Source: Faecalibacterium sp.
GTDB taxonomy: Bacteria > Bacillota > Clostridia > Oscillospirales > Ruminococcaceae
NCBI GenBank assembly: GCA_020025825.1
Contig: JAHHRL010000002.1
Location: 62,001 to 126,000, forward strand
Reading direction: 5' to 3'
Length of the DNA: 64,000 bases
The translations under genes were made by a program, and so were the position numbers. The notes below the pieces were generated by a model. The model searched no databases, had not been told where the DNA came from, and saw only the letters and a list, made by a program, of their open reading frames with translations. Below are positions 37,636-45,786 of the stretch, piece after piece (the first letter of the stretch is position 1; the number at the start of each line of letters is the position of its first letter).

Positions 37636-38398
37636 TTGTATGTACCTGTCCTTCCTCATCATCATGTGGAGCTCTGAACAGCTCGGCTCTTACTGCTTGT
37701 TTCTGTTCAGGCGTTTGTGTGATATTACTTTGGATTTTACCGTCTGTCAGCGTAATAATTCGGTCTGCAACACCGGCAAGCTCGGGTTCATGGGTAACCA
37801 TAATAAACGTTATCTGGTATTTTTCTGCTAAATCCAGCATCTTTTCCAAGACCTGACGGGTTGTTGCGGTATCCAAATTTCCTGTAGGTTCATCCGCAAA
37901 AATTACGTTAGGGTGCGTAACAAACGCACGTGCAATACCTACACGCTGCTGCTGGCCGCCAGACATTTCCGTTGGGCGATGATGTTCACGTCCATGCAAG
38001 CCCATCGCCTTTAGCGCAGCTTTTGCAATTTTTTCTCGTTTTTCTTTGGAAACGCCCTTAAACATAAGCGGCAAAGCCACATTTTCCACAGCATCCATGC
38101 TTGGCAGCAAGTTATAGCTTTGGAAAATAAACCCTAAATGATTCTGCCGGAAACGGGCCAGCTGACTTTCTGTCATTGCGGATATTGTTTCTCCTGCAAT
38201 AACTACTTCGCCTTTCGTAGGCTTTTCCAAACCGGCCAATTGGTTCAGCAGTGTAGATTTACCGCTGCCGGACTGACCGACAATACAGCAAACTTCGCCT
38301 TTTTCAATGGTAAGGTCGATATGGTCCAGCGCTACAACACGCTCGTTACCAACACGATATACTTTGCGTAACCCCTTGGTTTGTATCATAGGAGCCAT
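37625..38398 (-). CDS. ABC transporter ATP-binding protein (MacB/LolD type)
   Basis: A 257-residue ATPase with Walker A GQSGSGKST near residue 41, signature MSGGQQQRVGIARA near 143, Walker B VIFADEPTGNLD near 164 and the switch His in VTHEPE. The NLD after Walker B is typical of the MacB/LolD/FtsE branch. It is the first gene of the operon; AAAGGAGG precedes its ATG. The 35-residue C-terminal tail is outside the ATPase domain. Confidence 0.93.
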   Translation of the reverse strand: MAPMIQTKGLRKVYRVGNERVVALDHIDLTIEKGEVCCIVGQSGSGKSTLLNQLAGLEKPTKGEVVIAGETISAMTESQLARFRQNHLGFIFQSYNLLPSMDAVENVALPLMFKGVSKEKREKIAKAALKAMGLHGREHHRPTEMSGGQQQRVGIARAFVTHPNVIFADEPTGNLDTATTRQVLEKMLDLAEKYQITFIMVTHEPELAGVADRIITLTDGKIQSNITQTPEQKQAVRAELFRAPHDDEEGQVHTNEA

Positions 38399-38557
38399 GC
38401 CTTGGCCTCCTTTCTTAATCGTCTGTATTTTATACGATTTACTATTTCCTAATATTTCATTTAGTGGTAACTTATCTCAAAAATCTGTTTCGTTTCGACA
38501 ACAACAAATTGCTGTTTATTGCGTCCCCCCTTACATCCAGCACACCATATTTGATTT

Positions 38558-38586
38558 AGTATAACACATACACAATTTCCTAACAA
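38558..38586 (-). promoter_or_regulatory. Promoter of the ABC transporter operon
   Basis: TTGTTA (38581-38586) and TATACT (38558-38563) on the minus strand, 17-base spacer. It predicts an untranslated leader of about 150 bases. Confidence 0.72.
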
Positions 38587-38650
38587 TAAATTTCTCAATT
38601 TTAGTATGTTTTACGAACATTTAGTTCGTGCCTACCTAACTTTACTTTAC

Positions 38651-38686
38651 AAAAAAAGAGATGACTTTTTCAAGCCATCTCTTTTT
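38651..38686 (-). terminator. Terminator of the rnjA-ftsH-zinc-ribbon operon
   Basis: 11-bp stem AAAAAGAGATG with complement, followed by seven T on the minus strand, 10 bases after the stop at 38696. Confidence 0.85.
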
Positions 38687-38695
38687 CTTATAGTT

Positions 38696-39595
38696 TTATC
38701 CCAGGAACAACTTACAATATACGAAGCCGCCCATTGCAATCGCTGCACAAAGCAACGCTGTTCCCGCAGGAACCCAACGAATCAGCAACTCTGCGATATG
38801 ATCCCGTGGGTCTTCGTATCGCTCTTGTTCCGGTTCATGGCGCTTTGTATATGCATTCTGCCCGTTGGCATAAGGCTTTTTGGGCGTCTGCTCCACCACA
38901 CGTGTAGCCGTTGCACTGGTTTGCTGCGGAGATTGTTTACGCTGTGCCATTACCTGCGTTGGTTCTTCGCCTGATTGACTCGGTGCCGAAGCAACTTCTT
39001 GCGGGCGCAAAATGCTGGCAATTGCGTTTTGCAGCAGAATCCGGTCACTGCCGCATTCACTGCAATACACGGTGTTTTCTTCTTTGGGGTGGAATGCACC
39101 ACAAGCGCAATACCAACCGTTTTCCAGCACTTGCGGCATATACTTCATACCTTGCCGTCCGCTTTGTACTTGCAGTTGCTCCGCAACTTCTTTAGGAAGC
39201 TTTTTCGGTGCCGGGATGCGTACACGCTGATACTCTGCAAGATTTTCACTCTTACGACCATACCAAGCACGTACTAACGAAACATCAACACTTCCGACAG
39301 CTTCCGGTGTGATGAAAACGGCATCGTCCATACCGAACAATTCGCCATTCTGCACATCCAAATCCTCATAGCTGAACTCATCTTCCGCAAGGATTGTACC
39401 GTCACTGCCCTTACACTTAAAATAAACCTTCAGCCCAGTGAGAACATCATCCCGGATATTTTTGAAGCTAAGGCAAACAGCATTTTCGCCGCTTACATCG
39501 CCCCGCAAAAGCTCTACACGCACAAACTGTACCGGGCTGTTAGCCGTAAAATAATTCACACGGCTTTTGGCCACCACGTTAAAGCTTTCTTCCAT
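38696..39595 (-). CDS. Zinc-ribbon protein with C-terminal membrane anchor, unknown function
   Basis: A 299-residue protein. Residues 1-130 look like a beta-sandwich domain; a zinc ribbon follows near residue 163 (CACGAFH then CSECG), then a Gln/Ser/Thr-rich linker and one C-terminal membrane helix (about 278-297). This makes it a tail-anchored protein facing the cytoplasm. ATG 39595 is preferred to an ATG six bases upstream because AAGGAGT fits only it. It is the last gene after ftsH, 66 bases from it, and could be linked to membrane protein quality control, but this is only context. Confidence 0.7.
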   Translation of the reverse strand: MEESFNVVAKSRVNYFTANSPVQFVRVELLRGDVSGENAVCLSFKNIRDDVLTGLKVYFKCKGSDGTILAEDEFSYEDLDVQNGELFGMDDAVFITPEAVGSVDVSLVRAWYGRKSENLAEYQRVRIPAPKKLPKEVAEQLQVQSGRQGMKYMPQVLENGWYCACGAFHPKEENTVYCSECGSDRILLQNAIASILRPQEVASAPSQSGEEPTQVMAQRKQSPQQTSATATRVVEQTPKKPYANGQNAYTKRHEPEQERYEDPRDHIAELLIRWVPAGTALLCAAIAMGGFVYCKLFLG

Positions 39596-39661
39596 GTTCA
39601 TACTCCTTACGCTATGCCAAAATTATTCCAAATCGCCGTCTGCATCGGTTTGCTCTGCATT

Positions 39662-41740
39662 TTAGCTGTCTGCAATTTCTTCCGGCTTTTCTTCAGAGAT
39701 ACCTTCTGCTGCAGTTTCCTCAACAGAAACAGTTTCCTGCTCTGCTACGCTGTTTTCCGCAGTAGTTTCAGTATCGGTTGTTTCCATGGGAGGCAGTTTC
39801 TTGCCAGCCATAACCATATCGAACTCACTTTCGGTCAGCTTCTCACGTTCCATCAAAGCCTGTGCCAGTGCATGCAGCTGGTCAATGTGCTCAGTCAGGA
39901 TACGGCGGCACTCCTCATATGCCTCGTCAATAATGTCACGCACTTCTGCATCAATTTCAGCAGCAGTAGTCTCACTGTAACCCTTGCCCTGACTAAAGTC
40001 ACGTCCCAGGAAGGTTTCTTCTTCACGGTTGCCATACACAACAGGTCCCAAACGCTCGGAGAAACCGTACTGCGTAACCATATCACGTGCAGTACCCGTT
40101 GCGGACTGCAAGTCGCTGGAAGCACCGGTAGAAATATCATCCAGAATAATCTGCTCTGCTACACGGCCGCCCAAGCTGGAAACGATATCCTCGAACATCT
40201 CGCCCTTTGTAACGTAGCTGCGGTCCTTTTCGGGCAGATACATGGTGTAGCCACCAGCCTGACCACGAGGGATAATCGTAATTTCGTGTACCTTGGGGTG
40301 ATGTGCACAGTAGAAACCAGCCACTGCATGGCCTGCTTCGTGATAAGCGGTCAGTTTCTTTTCCTCTGGGGTAACAACACGGCTCTTCTTTTCGGGGCCG
40401 GCAACTACCTTGATAGAAGCTTCCTCGATTTCAGCCATTGTAATTGCCTTTTTGCCACGGCGAGCAGCCAGCAAAGCTGCCTCGTTGACCAGGTTCTCCA
40501 AATCGGCACCTGCAAAACCAGCGGTACGGCGTGCAATAACAGACAAGGAAACATCGGGAGCCAACGGCTTCTTGCGGGTATGCACCTTCAGGATTTCCTC
40601 ACGGCCCTTAACGTCGGGCAAGCCAACGTAAACCTGACGGTCGAAACGACCCGGACGCAGCAAAGCCTTATCCAGAATATCAGCACGGTTGGTTGCAGCA
40701 ATTACGATAACACCATCGTTTGCCTCAAAACCGTCCATCTCAACCAGCATCTGGTTCAGGGTCTGCTCACGTTCATCGTGGCCGCCGCCTAAGCCAGCTC
40801 CACGCTGACGGCCGACTGCGTCGATTTCGTCAATAAAGATGATGCAGGGCATATTCTTCTTCGCTTTGTCGAACAAGTCACGCACACGAGAAGCGCCCAC
40901 ACCAACATACATTTCGACGAAATCGGAACCGGAAATTGCGTAGAACGGAACACCTGCTTCGCCTGCGCAAGCACGAGCCAGCAGGGTTTTACCAGTACCC
41001 GGAGGGCCTACCAGCAAAACACCGTGCGGAATACGAGCGCCCAAGTTATTAAACTTGTTGGGGTTCTTCAGGAACTCAACAACTTCCTGCAGTTCTTCCT
41101 TTTCTTCATCTTCGCCGGCAACGTCTGCAAAAGTAACCTTGACCTGTGTTTCCGCATTGTCTTTTACCTTTGCCTTGCCTACGTTCATTACACCGCCGCC
41201 GGCAGCACCGCCACGCAGCATAAAGAACACCAGCATACCCATGCTGCCCAGCATAAGGACATACATCATAGTATCAGCCCAAGGGAAAGATTCCTTATAC
41301 GGAATCATGTTATCGTCCATAGGCTGGTCCGGATTAGCCTCGTTGTATGCCTCGATATAATCTTCCATCTGGAACTGAACAAAGTATGCCTGATAGGGCA
41401 GCTTATAGGTCACTTCAACCTTTGCACCACCCGGCAGTTCCTTGTCTTTTCCCGGGGCATTGCCAGACAGCAAGCCGCCAAATGCAGGGCCTTCCGGCTC
41501 TTTATCGCCTTCCGGCAGAGGAATTTTACCCTCTTTCAGGCTCATCTTAATAACGCCTGTGTTCAGATTCAGGTCAAATGCTGTGACCTGCAAATTTTCA
41601 AAATAGCTGCGCACCTGAGAGTAACGCATTGTAGAATCCGTTGCCGGAGCAGCCGTAAAGAAGGTCCACACCATCAGTACTACGACAAGCAGACCAACAA
41701 TAATCAGCGGATTCCATTGTGGTTTCTTTTTTTGCAACAT
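39662..41740 (-). CDS. ftsH: ATP-dependent zinc metalloprotease FtsH
   Basis: A 692-residue membrane-bound AAA+ protease that degrades misfolded and regulatory membrane proteins. Two membrane segments (about 12-30 and 148-168) enclose the outer domain. The AAA module has GPPGTGKT, IIFIDEIDAVG and the SRH arginines in NRADILDKALLRPGRFDR; the protease has HEAGHAV as zinc site. The C-terminus is extended and acidic. AGGAG precedes the ATG. The order tilS-hpt-ftsH is conserved across Firmicutes. Confidence 0.97.
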   Translation of the reverse strand: MLQKKKPQWNPLIIVGLLVVVLMVWTFFTAAPATDSTMRYSQVRSYFENLQVTAFDLNLNTGVIKMSLKEGKIPLPEGDKEPEGPAFGGLLSGNAPGKDKELPGGAKVEVTYKLPYQAYFVQFQMEDYIEAYNEANPDQPMDDNMIPYKESFPWADTMMYVLMLGSMGMLVFFMLRGGAAGGGVMNVGKAKVKDNAETQVKVTFADVAGEDEEKEELQEVVEFLKNPNKFNNLGARIPHGVLLVGPPGTGKTLLARACAGEAGVPFYAISGSDFVEMYVGVGASRVRDLFDKAKKNMPCIIFIDEIDAVGRQRGAGLGGGHDEREQTLNQMLVEMDGFEANDGVIVIAATNRADILDKALLRPGRFDRQVYVGLPDVKGREEILKVHTRKKPLAPDVSLSVIARRTAGFAGADLENLVNEAALLAARRGKKAITMAEIEEASIKVVAGPEKKSRVVTPEEKKLTAYHEAGHAVAGFYCAHHPKVHEITIIPRGQAGGYTMYLPEKDRSYVTKGEMFEDIVSSLGGRVAEQIILDDISTGASSDLQSATGTARDMVTQYGFSERLGPVVYGNREEETFLGRDFSQGKGYSETTAAEIDAEVRDIIDEAYEECRRILTEHIDQLHALAQALMEREKLTESEFDMVMAGKKLPPMETTDTETTAENSVAEQETVSVEETAAEGISEEKPEEIADS

Positions 41741-41757
41741 ACTTACTCCTGCTTAGT

Positions 41758-42306
41758 TTATTTGGAATATACTTCCGGCTTCAGCACGCCAACGTAAGGC
41801 AGGTTGCGGTATTTTTCATCATAATCCAAACCGTAACCAACAACAAACTCGTCCGGTACTTGGAAACCTGTATAATCAGCCCGAATATCTGCCTTGCGGC
41901 GGCTGGGCTTATCCATAACGGTGCAAATCTTAACACTATTGGGGTTACGCAGCTTCAGCATGGGAACCAGCTTGGACAAAGTAACACCTGTATCAAGAAT
42001 ATCCTCAACAATCAAAACGTCCTTGCCGCTCAAATCAGCGTCCAGGTCCTTGATAATCTTAACCAGACCGGTAGTAGTAGTATTGGCACCGCCATAGCTG
42101 GATACAACCATAAAATCAATTTCGCAGGGAATTTCTACGGCACGCATCAAATCGGCCATAAAAACAACTGCACCCTTCAAAATAGAAACCAGCAGCAGGT
42201 CCTTACCTGCGTAGTCCTTGCTGATTTGTGCGCCCAGTTCTTTAACACGGTCACGCAGCTGGTCCTCAGTTACCAAAACCTTCTGGATATCATTGTGCAT
42301 ACTCAT
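41758..42306 (-). CDS. hpt: Hypoxanthine phosphoribosyltransferase
   Basis: Purine salvage enzyme making IMP or GMP from hypoxanthine or guanine. The 182-residue protein has the PRPP-binding motif VEDILDTGVTL near residue 103 and the flexible-loop region SSYGGANTTTTG. The start at 42306 overlaps the tilS stop (ATGA) with AAGGA upstream; a second ATG two codons later is less well placed. Confidence 0.95.
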   Translation of the reverse strand: MSMHNDIQKVLVTEDQLRDRVKELGAQISKDYAGKDLLLVSILKGAVVFMADLMRAVEIPCEIDFMVVSSYGGANTTTTGLVKIIKDLDADLSGKDVLIVEDILDTGVTLSKLVPMLKLRNPNSVKICTVMDKPSRRKADIRADYTGFQVPDEFVVGYGLDYDEKYRNLPYVGVLKPEVYSK

Positions 42307-43778
42307 TTGTTTATTCCTTCCTCTCGGTATTGCTCCTTTACAAGCAAAAATCTTTTGGTTTGTTCGTCTGGAGCAAGCCCCTCGGCAAAGCCGTGATTCC
42401 AAAGCCATATCACCTGATTTTCGCTTGCGGCCAATGGCATTTGCTGCCGCTGCACAGGGGATAAGCCTTCTTCATTATACAACTTTTTCAAACTCTTGCT
42501 GCCGCCTCGACCCGCTTGTCGAAAACGGTCACCAGATTTACGTGTACGCAAACTTGCCAACATAGGTATTTTAGCATAGTCTGCCAAGTTTTTTAAGTCT
42601 TTTTTGTGAACGCATTGTATATTTTCCAGTTCTTGTCTGGAAAGCAGGATAACCTCTACCTGAAAGCCACCGTAAAACAGGTATTTTCCTGCTTCAAACG
42701 GATACTGCTGTGTATCCGCCTGTAATTTTGGGGAGTCTGCCTCGTGCTCACAGACCAGTATGTTTTTCTTTACCACAAAGCGGAGCCGGTCACGCAGCTG
42801 GACAGCGCCGCCACTTTCAACACAGTTTTGCAGCAAACGTACATACTTTTCTTCCGCATCACGCACGGGGGTAATCAGCTGATGCAAAGCGGTTTCTAAA
42901 ATAAAGGTATCGGCGCTGCGCAAAACTTCCACAGACCACGGACCGTCCGCCTGCGTTCCACCGGCATGGTCAGCTGCTTTTTGCAGCAAGCTTTCCGCCT
43001 GTGCTGAAAAGTAGGCATCGATTCGTCTCATTTTATCGCAGAATCCGCATAAATTCCGCACCGCCGCAGAGTTCACCTCTTGTAAAGCAGGCACTACTTC
43101 CTGCCGAATGCGATTTCTTGCATACTCCGCAGAAAGATTTGTTTCATCTGTTACAAAGTCTTGCCCCTGTGCAGCGCAATAATCTTCTGTGTCCTGCCTG
43201 GACAGACACAGCATCGGCCTTACAAAGCAGCCACGCTCTGCACGGATTCCAGCCGCACCGTGTGCACCGGTCCCCCGTGCCAAACGGAACAAAAGTGTTT
43301 CTGCTTGGTCATTTCCCGTATGTGCGGTTGCAATCCATTGTGCACCCGCCTGCAGCTCTTGCTCAAAATAACGATACCGCAGCGTGCGTGCCCACTCCTC
43401 GCCGGCATTGGCAGGGACCTCTACCCCGTCTTGCACAGCACTGTATACCGTCAGTGGGACTTCCAGTTTTTCGCACTGCTGTCTTACAAAAGCTTCGTCA
43501 CGGTCTGCCGCAGCTCCTCGAAGTCCGTGATTCACATGGCACGCAGAAACCTGTATCCCCAGTTTTGGGGCCAGTGCACGCATTACGTGCAGCAGCGCCA
43601 TGCTGTCTGCTCCGCCGGAAACCGCAACACTTACCAAATAACTGCCCTGTGGCGAGCCATTCGTATCCTTTTCACGCACAAAAAGCCCTGCCTTTATGCA
43701 GTAGGCAAGTACGTTTTTTTCTATCCGAGTTTTCACTTCTTGCATTGCGCAAATTTCTTGTGTATCCATAAAATTCAT
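42303..43778 (-). CDS. tilS: tRNA(Ile)-lysidine synthase
   Basis: Adds lysine to C34 of tRNA-Ile(CAU), converting its reading from AUG to AUA. The 491-residue protein has the P-loop SGGADSMALLH near residue 55, HVNHGLRG near 82 and TAHTGNDQAETLLFRL near 158, with an extended C-terminal TilS domain. The start at 43778 shares a base with the dnaB stop (TGATG); the binding site is weak, so expression may rely on coupling. It overlaps hpt by four bases. Confidence 0.94.
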   Translation of the reverse strand: MNFMDTQEICAMQEVKTRIEKNVLAYCIKAGLFVREKDTNGSPQGSYLVSVAVSGGADSMALLHVMRALAPKLGIQVSACHVNHGLRGAAADRDEAFVRQQCEKLEVPLTVYSAVQDGVEVPANAGEEWARTLRYRYFEQELQAGAQWIATAHTGNDQAETLLFRLARGTGAHGAAGIRAERGCFVRPMLCLSRQDTEDYCAAQGQDFVTDETNLSAEYARNRIRQEVVPALQEVNSAAVRNLCGFCDKMRRIDAYFSAQAESLLQKAADHAGGTQADGPWSVEVLRSADTFILETALHQLITPVRDAEEKYVRLLQNCVESGGAVQLRDRLRFVVKKNILVCEHEADSPKLQADTQQYPFEAGKYLFYGGFQVEVILLSRQELENIQCVHKKDLKNLADYAKIPMLASLRTRKSGDRFRQAGRGGSKSLKKLYNEEGLSPVQRQQMPLAASENQVIWLWNHGFAEGLAPDEQTKRFLLVKEQYREEGINK

Positions 43779-45172
43779 CAATGATTGAAGTCCACGTCGG
43801 TAAAGCGAGTATGTGCGCCGTCCCAGCCCAGCGGTACAGCGCTGGTTTCACCATGACGGTTTTTCGCTACAATACACTCTGCAATGTTAGAGTCCGCCTG
43901 CGGAGCGTCCTCGCCCTTCTGGCTATTATAGTATGCCTCACGGTACAAAAACAAAACGCAGTCAGCGTCCTGCTCGATAGAGCCGGAGTCACGCAGGTCA
44001 GACAGCTGCGGACGGTGTGCCGAGCCAGCGCCCTGCTTTTCTACTGCACGGGAAAGCTGTGACAGTGCAATAATCGGCACACCCAGTTCCTTTGCCATTA
44101 CCTTTAGGCTACGTGTAATTTCGCTGATTTCCTGCACACGGTTTTCTGTGCGCTTTCCGGTTGTCATCAGCTGCAAGTAGTCAATTACAATCAAGCCGAT
44201 TTTCGGGCGGCTCGGGTCCTGATTGACACGGCGAATCTTCGCTTTCATTTCAGGAATTGTCAAACCGGAAGTATCGTCCATAAAAATAGGCGCATCGTGC
44301 AAGCGCTCGGACGCAATCGCAAGGTCCTCCCAGTCGGACTGCGTCAGTGCACCGGTGCGGAACGCATGACTGTCGATACCGGCTTTTGCGGACAAAATAC
44401 GGTTCGTCAGCTGCTCCTTTGTCATTTCCAGACTGAATACGGCAACCGGGATTTTTTGCTGCTCTGCAACATTTGTTGCAATGTTCAGCGCAAAACTGGT
44501 TTTACCCATACCGGGACGTGCTGCCAAAATAATCAGGTCGCCACGGCCCATGCCTGTCAGCACCGAGTCCAGCAAACGGAACCCCGTAGGGATACCCTTA
44601 TACTTATCTGCATCCGGTCCGGCCAGTTTTTGCAGCGTGCCCAGCGTTTCTACCATGCTGGACGAAAGCGGTGTCAGCGCCGAGCTGTCACGTCCGGAGC
44701 GAATCTCGTAGATTTTTTGCTCTGCACTTTCCAGCAACAGGTCCGCATCGTTTTCCTGACTGGAGTCCTCCAAAATATCCTTTGCCACATTCATCAGTTG
44801 GCGCACCAGATATTTTTCCTGTACGATATGTGCGTAAGACGACACATTCGATACACTGGGGACCGTTTCGGCCAGACCTGTCAAATAGACCTTTGCAGCA
44901 TCGGTGCTTTCAAACACGCCATCTGAGGAAACTGCGTCCAGCAGCGTAACAAAGTCAATGGTTTTATCCGCAGTAAACAGGCGAATCATTTCGCTGTAAA
45001 TCTGTCCGTTCTGCCGAGAGTAAAACATTTCCGGCTTTACAATCTCAATCAGGTCGGTCAAGGTTTCCGCGCGCAATAAAACCGCACCCAGTACGCTTTG
45101 CTCGGCTTGCATACTATAGGGCAGCTGTACACCCATATTTTCCAGATTCAGTTCGCTTGAATATTTATCCAT
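43778..45172 (-). CDS. dnaB: Replicative DNA helicase DnaB
   Basis: Hexameric fork helicase (called DnaC in Bacillus). The 464-residue protein has the N-terminal primase-interacting domain (about 15-120), a linker and the RecA-like domain with Walker A RPGMGKTSF near 220, IGLIVIDYLQL (Walker B) near 325, and the DNA-binding loop with LSQLSRAVE. The family length is about 450. It follows rplI with a GC-rich hairpin in the 65-base gap. Confidence 0.96.
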   Translation of the reverse strand: MDKYSSELNLENMGVQLPYSMQAEQSVLGAVLLRAETLTDLIEIVKPEMFYSRQNGQIYSEMIRLFTADKTIDFVTLLDAVSSDGVFESTDAAKVYLTGLAETVPSVSNVSSYAHIVQEKYLVRQLMNVAKDILEDSSQENDADLLLESAEQKIYEIRSGRDSSALTPLSSSMVETLGTLQKLAGPDADKYKGIPTGFRLLDSVLTGMGRGDLIILAARPGMGKTSFALNIATNVAEQQKIPVAVFSLEMTKEQLTNRILSAKAGIDSHAFRTGALTQSDWEDLAIASERLHDAPIFMDDTSGLTIPEMKAKIRRVNQDPSRPKIGLIVIDYLQLMTTGKRTENRVQEISEITRSLKVMAKELGVPIIALSQLSRAVEKQGAGSAHRPQLSDLRDSGSIEQDADCVLFLYREAYYNSQKGEDAPQADSNIAECIVAKNRHGETSAVPLGWDGAHTRFTDVDFNH

Positions 45173-45187
45173 TCCCTACACCCAAAA

Positions 45188-45208
45188 GCACTCCCACGTG
45201 GGGAGTGC
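45188..45208 (-). terminator. Hairpin between rplI and dnaB, possible partial terminator
   Basis: GCACTCCC and GGGAGTGC form an 8-bp stem with loop of five, followed on the minus strand by only four T. It may attenuate transcription into dnaB or stabilise the rplI 3' end. Confidence 0.4.
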
Positions 45209-45237
45209 CTGTAACGAATTGTTCTTTACAAATTTAA

Positions 45238-45690
45238 TCAGCCAACAATTTCCACTTCAACCTTAAATTCAGCGGTAACGCCGGCATACAAGCGTGCCTT
45301 TGCCTCGTACACACCTGCATCCTTGATGTCCTTGCTGGACAGCTCGACCTTCTTTTTGTCGATGGTCTGACCAACCATCTGGCTCAGGCTGGCAGCAACT
45401 TCCTTGCTGGTAATTTTGCCAAACATACGGCCGGACGCACCGCCCTTAGCCTGCATCTTAACAACCTTACCATGTACCTTTTCCGCCAGTGCCTTTGCAG
45501 CAGCCAGATTTGTTGCCTCGTGGAAGTCAGCAGCAGCTTCCTTCGTGCGGGCGATATTCATTGCAGTAGCGTCTGCCTCCGCAGCCAGTCCACGGGGGAA
45601 CAGATAGTTGCGTGCGTATCCGTCAGAAACTTCGTGGATTTCGTCCTTCTTGCCGATAGACTTTACGTCCTGCTTCAAAATAACCTTCAT
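45238..45690 (-). CDS. rplI: Large-subunit ribosomal protein bL9
   Basis: A 150-residue protein starting MKVILKQDVKSIGKKDEIHE, with the conserved GYARNYLFPRGLA block of L9, a connecting helix and the C-terminal domain. GGGAGG precedes the ATG. L9 binds domain V of 23S rRNA. The order gdpP-rplI-dnaB is the usual one in Firmicutes. Confidence 0.97.
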   Translation of the reverse strand: MKVILKQDVKSIGKKDEIHEVSDGYARNYLFPRGLAAEADATAMNIARTKEAAADFHEATNLAAAKALAEKVHGKVVKMQAKGGASGRMFGKITSKEVAASLSQMVGQTIDKKKVELSSKDIKDAGVYEAKARLYAGVTAEFKVEVEIVG

Positions 45691-45757
45691 ATTCGGGTCC
45701 TCCCTCTTCTCTACTTGGCACAGCCAACGTAGTTTTATGCACTCTTTATGCAGATAT

Positions 45758-45786
45758 AGTATATCCTAAAATTGCATTACACACAA
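45758..45786 (-). promoter_or_regulatory. Internal promoter before rplI
   Basis: TTGTGT (45781-45786) and TATACT (45758-45763), 17-base spacer. The -35 overlaps the last codons of gdpP, giving rplI-dnaB an extra promoter inside the operon. Confidence 0.68.
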
